From Eopsaltria australis (Eukaryota; Chordata; Aves; Passeriformes; Petroicidae): a stretch of 64,000 nt of DNA. The stretch is taken from assembly GCA_034509425.1 (NCBI GenBank), contig JAVTVJ010000296.1, positions 930,001-994,000 on the forward strand, given 5' to 3'. The first letter of the stretch is position 1; each line of letters starts with the position of its first letter. The notes under the pieces were generated by a model that had not been told where the DNA came from, searched no databases, and saw only the letters and a program-made list of their open reading frames with translations. The position numbers and the translations under genes are program-made. Of the stretch, positions 36,601-48,600 are shown piece by piece.

Positions 36601-39600
36601 TTTTTTTTTTTTTGGCTGGATTGCAGTCAGCTTAAGAAAAGACAAATAATATTCACTGCCAGCCTCACAAAATCAAGCTGAGCTCTGATAGTCAGTCTTG
36701 AGTGCTTGCTGCTTTTGTCTGAGGGGTGAAGGGTTTTGGTGCTGGTCTTTTGTGGGTTTTTTTGGTGGGATTTGTGTCGTTAAGACTCCAAAAGTAGAAA
36801 TTTGAAACACAGCGTGGTGTAGAGAGAGCCAGGAACTAATCACTGGAGAGAACAGGAAGTAAAAGCAGTCCCAGCCACAGTGAAAAAGGAGCACTTTTGC
36901 TAAATGAAATGAGTGGTTAAGTTTCAGTGAGCTGAAAAATGCTGTTCTGACCCTTTTCAGAGTGGACCTGGCTTTAAGTCTCAGGAGCTGCATTTGGCTC
37001 TGCTATTTGAATTATACCATGAAATCTTTCTGGGTTGGCTAGATGTTGGAATGCACAAATTTGAGACACAGAGGGAAGAGCTCCTGCCTGCAGTGCTCTG
37101 AGTCAGATTTTCCCCAAGACTGATATTCACTGTGGCTGATCCTGAGGAACGCAGACATGTGTCAGGCAACGATTCCTTCTGGAAAGTGCTCTGATATTTG
37201 TGATCCTTCATCCCTAAGTCCTGTTCTGGAATTAACTGAGTGATTTTTTTTTCAGCCATCTGTGGTATTTGATGATTTTGGATATATGTCTGGAAGGCTA
37301 AGGCTTTTCCCAGTGCCCAGGTGTACCATGGAGTGGGAATGATTTGGACAAGTGGGAACAGGCATTATCAGCAGAGGAGTAAAAGGAGCAAGGTGCTCTT
37401 CATTTTACTACAGGTTAAAAAAGCATGTCAGGGCAGGAGCTGGGGAATTCACATGTGAATTTACACCTTGGGAACTCTGTGTGCTGTGCCCTGGCCAGTG
37501 CAGGAGCTAACCTGCATCAGATATGAAACAAAGTGGATGAACACCCCTTTGGGTTTTTGTGATTAGCTGTCTTTGTTTGGAGAATTTGAGTCTGTCAGCA
37601 GTTGCTCTGGAACATTTTTTGGGATGAAACATTATTTGGAAAGGTTTGCTTAGGCTTTTGTTTGTATTTGCAATACAGTAACTGTTTCCTGTCGATTCCA
37701 AGAATTCTCTTCTCCCTTTTCCTCTGAAGCTGTTTTTGATGAGGTTAGTGGAATTGTTGTGCGTGGATGGCCTGCAGAAATGCAATCAGATTTCTTCCCC
37801 CAGGTAAATAACCCGTGTTTATTCAGATTAACCTTGGAACAAAGTTCAAATGGCAACAGAAAAACTATGAACAATTTCACAACTGCGTGTGACTAAAAAA
37901 TAAAGAACTCAGGATTTTGTAATACCCCCCAAAATGAGCATATTTCCTAAAAACAATACCAGATTATACCCCTGCAGTGAGTTAGATGCTTATCCTAGCA
38001 TTGGCAATGTGTGAACTGCTGTCTTGATTCTTTTGATAGAACGTGAACTGCGTGGCAAGGTTGTCTGGGTGACAGGAGCATCAAGTGGCATCGGAGAAGA
38101 ACTGACTTACCAGCTGGCAAAGCTGGGAGCCTTGCTTGCCATCTCTGCCAGGAGGGAGGATGAGCTGCAGAGAGTGAAAAAGAAATGCCTTCGTAAGTAC
38201 AACTTAGCACTTCATGCAGGCAGTTCCACCCTGGCTGGGTTGGGATTGCCACAGGAACACTAACCCACATTTCACAAGAATAAATTTAATGATGAAAGTC
38301 AACTTTATACAGAGCTGGTATCTTCTTTTTGTGAGTGAGAAGCCTTTGTATAGATGTGTGTTTCAACTTCCTGCACAAGCCACTGTTACCTGAAAATCTC
38401 ATTATCAATTGCAAGTGCTCTTGTAGGGCACTAGATTAAGAAATGGAATAAATACTGTGGGGAATCGAGGAAACAATCTCAGGGTATCATCCTGTAAAGA
38501 GCTAAACCATGTAGCTGCTTGCTACTAAGAAATCCTCTTTCTTCAGGTTTGACTTTGCACTTTGGAAAATGGACAAATAGAAGTGTTCAGAAACAGTTGT
38601 GCTAAGAATGTGAAAGAAAGAGGACGTCTTGTTATTAAGAGGAAAAAATGTGAAGCAAAATATTTAACTATTCCAGTTATCTTCCAGTTAGCTTTCATAT
38701 GCCTGGTGACTCAGTAGTCTGGCTTCATTCCTCTCTTTCTCTTTTCCCCTTCTGTTTTCTGGCTTGGCAGCAAGAGGAATAGGCAGTTAATTCACACTGA
38801 TAGAGAGAGGGTTTGAACACGATTGACATTATGCATTTTTTCAGACTATTTATTCTCTATAGCTCAGGATGGAGTATTTTGTGTGGCACGTATTATCACA
38901 CCAACAGTTCAGTCTTAGTGATGTTGACAGAATGTCCACAGTCTACTTGGAATGTGTGCTAGGGAATAATCAGATGTTTTTCTTGGATTAGCACCTAAAC
39001 ATGCCTAGAAAGCTGAAAGTTGCAGCAGCCTACTCAGAAAAGCTTTCCAGGAACTCTCAAAAATGCACAACTCCTTAGTTTTATTTTCTGAGGGCTCCAA
39101 AAAGCAGTCACTTAAAGAGTTTTATGTTTAAAAAGAGGCAAGGGACATGTGGTGCCAGTGTGGTTAAGTGGCAACCATGACAAAATCCCAGTGCTGTGTG
39201 ATGCAATGATCGGTGTTCAGCAGAAGTCTGCAACCCCATTTGCGTCCGTGGCTGTTTGTTGTGATTGCAAAACTGATAACACGAGACAGGCTGGCAGCAG
39301 CTGCAGTCCTGGATAGGCATTTTCAGGAAATACTTCTGTGATATGCTAGGAATATTCAGAAATATTATTTCAAGTAATGTGGACCAAGAACATGGACTTT
39401 ATCTTGGGTGATTTCTGCCTCTGCCAGCTTTCAGTGACCCTGTGGATGTCTGAGCTGTGCCACTCACAGGCTTGAAAGTCTTATGCAAACATTTGTTACT
39501 GAACTTTGATTTAACTGCAGGTCTGATTAGCAGGAATATTGAAGCTCTTCAGTAACACAGAAACATAACTAGGGCATGAGGTGACAGGACAAGGGGTGAA

Positions 39601-42600
39601 TGGCTTTAAACTGGCAGAAACCAGGTTTGGATTAGATATTTGGAAGGGATTCTTCTCTGTGAGGGTGGTGAGGCCCTGGCACAGGTTGCCCAGAGAAGCT
39701 GTGGCTGCCCCATCCCTGGACCTGTTCCAGGCCAGGCTGGATGAGGCTTTGAGCAACCTGATCTGGTGGAAGCTGTCCCTGTCCATGGCAGGGGTTTGGA
39801 ATGAAGTGATCTTTAAGGTCCCTTCCAACCTTAACCATTTTTGTGACTCTATAATAATTACCTCCTGTTTTATACAGACAGCTTTTGAGTAATGGAAGGT
39901 AATAATTGGACCCACTTCCACTCTTATCCTTTGCTTCTGAAGGCTGTGTAAATCCAGCTCCCACTCCTTTCCTTGACTGTTTTGTGTGCCAGCCCCCCAG
40001 CCAACTTAGTGGCCCTATTCTCCACTATCTCCAGCTTATCAGTATTTTTTTTGAGCTAGGGGGTCCAAAATTTGACACAGCACTCTAGGCGCAGTCTTAG
40101 AATGCTGTGTTGAAGCTCCTAAAAGTCACTTTTCCTCAGTGAGCTTTTATTAGTGCAGCCCATTAGCATTTGTCATTGCCAGAGCCAGCTGCTGGCTCGT
40201 TCTCAGCTTGCTGCTGTCCTTCCATCAGGACCCCAGGTCTTGTTTGGAGAGCTGATCCCTGATCCTCTGGATGTTGGCCTGCAGTACTGCAGAGCATTAT
40301 CCTGTCCCAGGTGTGAAAATCTGCATTTTAATTTATGGATTTAATGGGGTGTTTCAGACTGTTTTTAGGGCTTGGTTAGATGCCTCTGCATGTCAGTCCT
40401 CCTCTCCAGCAGGGCTGCTCCTCTGAACTTGATATTAAATCAAAATTTTATGAAAATCTGTGTTTTTTTCCCATCATCTAGGTCATTAATGAAGATATTC
40501 AAACATATTGATCATGGAGGAGTACCACAGCTGATCACAAAAAGCAATTGAGTTGGTCAGGCAATGCATGGCCATGCTAAATCTGTGGTGGCTTTTCCCA
40601 CACACCTTTTTGTCTTTCACTTACTTGGAAATTGCTTTCAGGTGGAATTACCACATAATTTTCCCAAGGACTGAGGTTAGGCTGTGTGTCACTGGGTTTT
40701 CTCCTGTCACTGGGGATTTATTCCACTTACCTTCGAAGAGGAGTGACATTCATGAGCTCTTGTAAATCATGGCTGTATCTATTGCCCTGCTTGTACGTGA
40801 TTTTGTCCCTAATTTTTGTGACTCTGGTAGTGTTTCTTTCCCCAGAGCGTAGCCTCAGGAGTGTGGGAGACTTGAGAGGAGAACTTGCCAGAGGAAGACT
40901 GAGGCAAAGAAGGCACTAAGTACCTCATGTTTTTCTGTGCATTTCATCATTTCTTCCTCACCATCCCTGTCCAGCAGCGAGCTCACTCTGTCTTTGGCCT
41001 CCCTTTTGTTGCTGCTGTACCTGTGAAGCCTTTGCTGCCTTTGACAATCCTCAAGTCCAGTGGAAATTTCAGTTTCACCTCCACCTGGGCATTGATCTTC
41101 CTGATTCCATCCCTGCCTGCTTGTCCAGTGGGTCCATGTGCTTCCTGGGTGGCCTGTTCCTGTTTGCACCTGCATGTTTTCTCCTCGCAGCTGGGATCAA
41201 GTCTGTCCTGTCAGGTTTGGGTAGCATGGGGTGGATGAAGTCTGATGTGCAACATCACTGTGAATTTGGCTGATTTAAGGGGCATAATTGGATCTCATGT
41301 GCTGCAACATGCCTGCTGTAGGGGCTGAACACAGCAGCAGCTGAGCTGGGTGTCAGAAAAAAGCACATACATCTTGTCCAAAGTTTAGTGACACCACCCT
41401 GTGGTACAGGTTTGTGCATTCTACACTGCTTAAAAGCTGAGGGGGGGAGAGAGAGAAAGGGAAAGAACTGTAAGAGCAATGGTAATCCCTGTTGAGTCAT
41501 GCACATGCCAACTCAACGCTTCACTGCACGTGGGCAGGAAGGAGAGAAAACAACTTGTGTAACTCACATGGCTGCTGCAAGAGGCTTCTCTATTTCCCCC
41601 AATCACTCTTTCTCTTTCTTTTGTCAGAAATGTTGGACCACTCTCAAAAGCCATAAAAAGAAAAAAAATGTAGGAGGGGATGTTTCTTGGTTTGGCAAAG
41701 GTCAACTATGATTTAATTATGGATAGGCCAAATGAGTGACAGGCAATCTATAAATTCAAGAATTATACAGTAATTGAGGTTGAAATGGACCCCAGGAAGT
41801 CACGTTGATCAGCCTCTGCTGGAAGCTCAACCTCTGTCAAAGGGCATTTATACAAGGGAGAAATAAAAGACAGGAGAGGAAATGCAGAAGAGCTGGAAAA
41901 TACTACTCTGAGCTATTGTGTTTATCATGTTATGAGAAACTGCTACCTCGGATTAACATGTATTGAAAAGAGTTGTTGATCTGAAACATGAGCAAGGAAA
42001 TTTAAACTAAGGTCTTCCACTTGGGACCAAGTGTTTTTTCTGGATATCATAATTTTTTCCCTTCAAAACATCAGTTTGGTAGCTGGCAAAAGGAGCAGTG
42101 GAATATTGGGGTTTGAGGAACACCATTCTGGCAGTGTATAAATTGGGACATATATGTGCCTTCTATACTGGGCCATCAGCTGGAAAAACAATGGGATAGT
42201 GAATGGGAGAAGGGGTTTAGAAAAGGGTAGCAGGAAAGTTTGATTTTTGTAAAGTCTGTCTGTGAGGAGTGTCTGAAGTCAGGATCCCTCACCCAAGAAA
42301 AGAACTAAGGAAGCTGCTAGAGAAGTGTAGTGTGAATGCTGTGGAGGGTGGAAAGGTTTCTGGTTTGAAATTTCCTCATGCCAGAAGTTTCTTGCATCTT
42401 ATAAAAGAGCACTTCCTTCCTTGCCAGCAGTCTGTGTCTCTTCCTCTGCTCTCTCCTTTCTCCCCTGTGTAGCTTTCATGGCTGGGCTGACCCTGTGGTC
42501 TTGCTAACCCACGGCAGGAGCATCCACACCCCAGCAGGTTTCAGTTGTGCAATTCTGCTTCAGGCAGCACGAGGTACAGGTGTGTCCCTGAGAGGGCAGC

Positions 42601-45600
42601 TTAAACTGCATTCTACTGCTGTATTTCTGGAAGAAATGGAGGAGAAAATGCTCATGGAGAGGTTGGAGGGAGCAATAAATGGAAATACTTCTAGCATTAA
42701 ACCAGACAGTTGGGTTTATTTTAACCAGTGGCTTAAATACTAATGACCTTTGAACAGAGGCAACTCATGGGTTTAAGTAACCTCTTTATTTCTATATCAC
42801 TGTTAAGACAAAGTTCAACTTTCCCTGTACATGCAAGAAGTAGTAATTAAAAAGTCAAAGCCTGAGGCTCTCTGAAGAGGGCAGCTGCTGAAAAGGGAGC
42901 AACCACACTTAGGTGTGGCTAGGAAACAATTTAGGAAAAAAAAATAGCACTAACAAGCTAATATAAGTAATCTAAAAATTCTTGTTAGATGTAGTTAAAA
43001 AAAGAGATTGAAAAGATGAAGATTTTGTTTTTTGTGAGTCATCTGCCCCAAAACCCCAGGGTAACAAATCACTGCTGAAAAAATGCCTTCTATGGAAAAG
43101 GTCAGTTGTTCTGAAGAGACAGTGGGGGAAAAACACGACAAAAAGGCTGGAACTTGATGGCAGCTGACTTTTATTTCAGGGCATGGGTATGTTAAAAGCT
43201 GTCAGTTAAACAAAAGCCTTTTACCTCCTCCCAAAAAGCCCCAGTAATTCAGCTTTTATAAACTGCCTCATAGCTACTCAGGTATGTCTGTTGTGTTTTG
43301 GGTGTGAATTGCAGGAGTCTTGTCAGAAATAAACATACTTGACCTGTTGACATCCAAGCAAAGCATCAGGGTTCCCAATGTGCTTCTGAATCCCTCTGTG
43401 AAAAGTTTCAGCTGGATTTTACTCCCAACTATTGCAATTCATTTGCAGAAGTGAAACTTCTGTATTGTGCTACAAAGCCAAGCTTTTTCACATACAAAAA
43501 CATAATGATGAGAAAAACATTTGGTAGGAACAGATTAAAAATGGGTTCTATGTGGGGATCAAAATGGAAACAAAGCAAGCATTTTATTTCCAACTTCATG
43601 TTGTGGTTTCTTGGTGTCTTCTTTGCGAAAATGTGGTGTTTAAAAGCATGTTACATTTCCCACAGTTGTTGGGTTGGGAATCTTATCAGCTCCCATTCCT
43701 GTTCTGGTTGTTTTTCAGAAATTAGCAGCCTGACTGAAAGTGATATCCTTGTTCTGCGTCTTGACTTGACTGACAGATCCACTCATGAAGCTGCCACCAA
43801 CAGTGTGCTCAAGCATTTTGGCAGGGTAAGATGCACTTCTAGGGTTAAACTTCTTTTTCTCTGTCTCCTAGACCTGCATTTATGTTCATATTTCACTTTT
43901 ATTTTAACGTATAATAAAGTCAGCAGCGTCTACATCTTCCTTCAATTTCAGGATTAACCTTGCCAAAAAGCACGTGAATTTTTATCCCTTCTGCTACTGG
44001 CTTCTGGTTTTCAGCAACACCCAAATAATCACTGGTCCTTCTCAAGGACTACACACTCACTTGATGCCACTGAATTGCCTGAGGAAGCACAGATATTAAA
44101 GGAAATTGCATTTATTTTAATTTATCTCTGTATCTTTCCCAAGATTGATGTTTTGGTCAACAACGGTGGCCGCTCCCAGCGCTCCTTGTTCGTGGACACA
44201 AACCTGGATGTCTACAATGCCATCATTGAGCTCAACTACCTGGGCACCATCTCTCTGACCAAGTATGTCCTGAACCACATGATCCAGAGGAAGAAAGGCA
44301 AGATTGTCACTGTGAGCAGTGTGATGGGCATCATGGGGGCTCCTCTTGCCACCGGCTACTGTGCCAGCAAGCACGCGCTGCAGGTGAGTTACAGTCTGGG
44401 CATTAATTAAGTTAATTAAGTGGATCAGCAGCAGTGCTGTAGCAGAGGGCTTTGTTCTGTGCAGAAAGCACAAGCCTCACCTGAAATTTCACACAGCATA
44501 TGCAACATTCTCAGGTACTGGAAGTCCTTTAAGATTAATTTGCTCTGAAATGTGAAATAACTTTGCTCCCAGTGTAGATTTATTTTCCTGGCTGGAATTC
44601 AAGTGCCAGCTTAGCTGGTTCTGATCATTGCATGGTTAAATTCCAGTGTGAAACACAAAACCTCAGCCTCTGGCCTTCAGGAAATACCTCTATGAGAGGG
44701 TTATTCTTTTGCATATAGAGCCCTAGTGGGCTCAATTAATTTATGGAGGAAGAGTCACTGGTGAGAGTTTTAAGACTTGAGGAAATCTTTAGGACAGTGA
44801 AGTGAGAACAGTGAGTGGTAAAGCAGACTCCTCAGAGAGATGAGAATTCCTGATCCATCTGGGAGCAGCTGAATGACTTTTCCCCACAGTTCTGTCTTTC
44901 TGTGGTGTGAAGAACTGGCAGCTCACACTGCCATAGGAAGTTATCTTCTGCCTAACACTTAGCACTCAACACTGCCTGGAAAAAGTTTTTGAAAGCAGTG
45001 TCACTTGAGTAGAAAAACATAAAAGAGGAGCTCAGGAAAATTTCTGCCTGTATCATTGGGGAATCACTTGTTTAACTAGCCAGTTTGTTCAGACGTATTT
45101 GTCTTTCACCACTGTTTGGCCTCCTGCTAATGCGGATTTTGATCTCAGTAAAACAAACTTTGCTCAGTGATGGTTTAAAAACTGGCACCTTCTTATTCCC
45201 TGCTGCATTTCAGCACATGAACAGAGCAAACAACTGCTTAAGCCAAGGGATCAATATTTTTGACAATTTGACCAGCAACAACAAAAATGTAACAAGTGCC
45301 TGACACTACAAAGACTCTTGAAAAGATGAGGATGTAGAAGATGGTGACAGATCTCTGCTAACAACGTTTTTCAGTTAGTGATGGGGAGAGATCTGCTGCT
45401 TTTCATTGGAGTGGCAATGCTGGAACTGCCCATTACAACCCAGCTTTTGGGTTAAGCCTGGTGGATTTAAATTAGGAGAATGCAATGAGCAGAAGCCTGA
45501 CTTCCCTTCATGCTCCTTTATTTATTAAATGTTCTTTCGGTTGAATTATCTTTGGGTGTGGTGCAGTTGGACTGAGCACAGCTAATTAATTGCAGAGCAC

Positions 45601-48600
45601 AAGGAATTCACATGTTACTTTAAAAATGCTCAGAATTCTGAACCTTATGTTAAGACTGAGAGCACAGACAAAGCTTTGAAGAGATTATTTACTAAAATTA
45701 ATTAAAATAAGCTGACTGAACTGCTTCTATCTTTATTTTCTTCTACCTCTGCTCAATAACCAGGCCAGTCTCCAAACCTCCTTCATTGTTTCTTTCACAG
45801 TAATTCTACAAACAGTAATTGCAGGTGTTGAAATGTGACTTGCAATATAGATTTTGGAAGGACTCTGCCTGAGAGTCCTTTATTGGTTTGGAGTTACGGT
45901 TAAATGAGGGCATGAAGCCCCCAAAATCTAGGAAAAGCTTTTTTGAAAACACAAATCTCACCAGTGCAGTTCAGATAAAGGAATTCTGTAGGAATGGCAG
46001 CCCTCCTTTGATAACCCTGTAGCCCATTTCTGATGGTGACCAAGGAGAAATGGAGACTGGAAGAGGGGAAGGGAAAAGTAAGCCAAAGCAAATAGTGATG
46101 CTTTTCCTGTTCAGCTTTCCCAGCATGTATCCACCTGTATTTAAAGATCTTTTTGAAGGTTGTGTTTTGGCCACCAGTTATTAAATATGTGAGTCCATCT
46201 GGCATGGATTCATCTGTTGTGGTTTTTTGGCTTGTTTTGGTTTTCTTTAATTCATGCCTTGGAGTCTATCACAGCTGACACACTTAATTCTTCAAACTTA
46301 ATTACACCTATTTTTGACAAAGTCTTTCCTCTTGCTTGTGGTTTTGGGTTTTTTTTTTTATTTTTTAATTACTTCAAATGGCAGTTGTAGGAGGAAGGAA
46401 GGAATTCTGCCTAGAATTAGAATCTGTTCTTGAAACAATCCTGCTTTGATTCGTGCCAACTGGAATTCTTCATAACAATGTTCTACTGATTAAATTACCC
46501 TTTATTTCAGTGCTGGGAGTGCTGTAAGGGCATGAGTCAAGCCCACAGGAGTCTGCATCTGCCTGGTGCAGTTTCTCTCCTGGAGGGATGATGTTCATGG
46601 AGATCATGTGCCATTCACCCAGCTGTAATTCATCTGACTGGTGGCACAGGGAGTGGATCAGGAATGGGGGCCTTCAAAATGTTCCTTCATCAGGAACTTG
46701 TGTAAGAAGCACATGGACTGCACTGAGCAGCACCAGCTCCTCTCTTTGTTCAGTGTCTGCTCATTACTGGACTTTCTCCAGTCTGGGCTTGGTGGAAACA
46801 CTCAGATTCTTCCTCTTGCACTGGAGCTCCTTTACTGCTCCCAAATCTGGGTCTATCCCTGCCTGAATTTCAAGATGAGAAAGCACTTATTTTTCTTACT
46901 GAGGAATTTAAAGCTTCTCTTCTGGGAGGAAGCAGAGGAATTTCATACCAGCCATCTTTGAATATCAAAGATAAGTACTGGGATTAGGAAAGTAATCGTA
47001 CTGTACACAGAGCCTCCAGAGGGGACTGAGTCTCTGTAAGAGTCTGGTTTTCAAGAGGCCCTTGTCAGTGTGTATCAGCCAGGATTTCAGCTGAATGAAT
47101 GTCCTGGCCCTCCTGTGTTGCTGGTGAAGGCTGTGCCTCTTGTCTAGTGTAAAACCTCGGAGCTGCAGCACAAGGGAAGGATGTGGGGCTGCAGGATGGC
47201 TGCAGAGCAGGAACAGGAGCTTCCTGTCACCTCTGGCTACTTGGATTTCATGTGCAGCCTTTAATGGAATCACCCTGGCTTTGACAGTGCCCACAGAGCT
47301 GGCTGCTGCTCTGTGCCTTTGTATGGCTGCTCAGGTGCCCATTTTTAGGTACAACTTGGATCCCAGGAGCCTCCCAGCACCTGAGCAGGTGTAGGAGCTT
47401 TGTCACAAGTGACTGATCCGTGGTCTGGCTTCCCTTCCATCACAGCATTCCCAGACACATCCCCTTCCACCTCCTCAGCTCCTGGGAGTGCATCTTGAGT
47501 GTTCCCTTCAGGCAAAATGGGAGACAGTTCTGTTCCTCACCATCCCAAAAGGACAGGGAGTGATGGGGGAGCTGGGGTCTCAGAGCTTTTTTATAGTGAT
47601 TTTATCCTCAGCTGAACTGGTGGCTCTGCCTTTGTGACAGGACTGCACAACCTGGGGAGTTTTGGGGATTTTCTGAGAGAAGTGGGCTCAGGGCCCCTCA
47701 GGGAAGGAAGGATGAGGAAAGTGCAGGTTGGGATGTAGTATTAACCTGGAGTGGTGGATAAAACACAGCCCTGTTTGGGCCCATGGGGGTGGAGGAGGCT
47801 CCTCTCAAGGCAGGAGGTGATCTGAGGAGGGCATGGCTTTTTAATCCAAACCAACTGGGTGTCCAGGAGCAGATTCCCATCTGTCCAGGAGCAGATTTCT
47901 GGGCACAGAAGTGTCCAATGTTAGAATTTAGCCCTCTCCAGGCTTTGCTCACGTGCTGTGGAGATCCAGCCCCAGATCTGGGGCCTGCAGGTGATCGTGA
48001 CTTTAAATTCATGCTCAGTGTTTTTAGGGAACTGAGCTGCAAAGCCTGTATGGAATCCAGAAACTGGAATTAGCCACCAGCATCTGGGAAACTGGAGCCC
48101 CTGTTGTCTGTCAGAGTGTGCTGCTCCTTGCTGAGCTTTGGTGGCTTGTCCCAGCTGCTGGCTGTGTGTCACCACAGCCCCATATCTGACTGGTTCTAGC
48201 CTGTGTTGCAGCTCAGGGAAGAGCTCTGGGTCAGCCAGCCCTCCTCCCAAGCTCGATGGGAGCAAAGTGATAAAGTTTTACTACAGTGAGAGAAGTTTAT
48301 CAGCCTGTGCTCACTCTGTGTCTCTGTAGTGACACAAAATTACGTGTTGGAGTAGATACAGAGAGCTGCTGGGAGCCAGGTCAGAGATAAGACACGATGG
48401 GGTGTTGGCTAAATCATCCTCCACAGTGCTTGGCCAGCAGCTTTGGTGGAATGCACCCTTCTGAATTGGCCATGTTTCCCATAATAGTTGCTGTCTAAAT
48501 GTGAATTGCTGCAGATTTTCAGAAAACCTCGTATCCTGTTAGCTTAAAGAAAAATGTACTTGCAAGTTTTGTAGTTTTAGTTTAACTTGGGTACACTGGG

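Larger units (their letters stand above)
38193..43718 (+). other. DHRS7: DHRS7 intron 2
   Basis: 5.5 kb, the largest DHRS7 intron and the main repeat carrier, with three CR1 pieces at 39,560-41,850 (listed separately). The rest is unique AT-rich sequence. Confidence 0.85.

Noticed and set aside
36593..36614. Long T run as the tail of an inserted processed pseudogene
   Set aside because: No gene-like sequence or target-site duplication next to it; simple homopolymer in DHRS7 intron 1.
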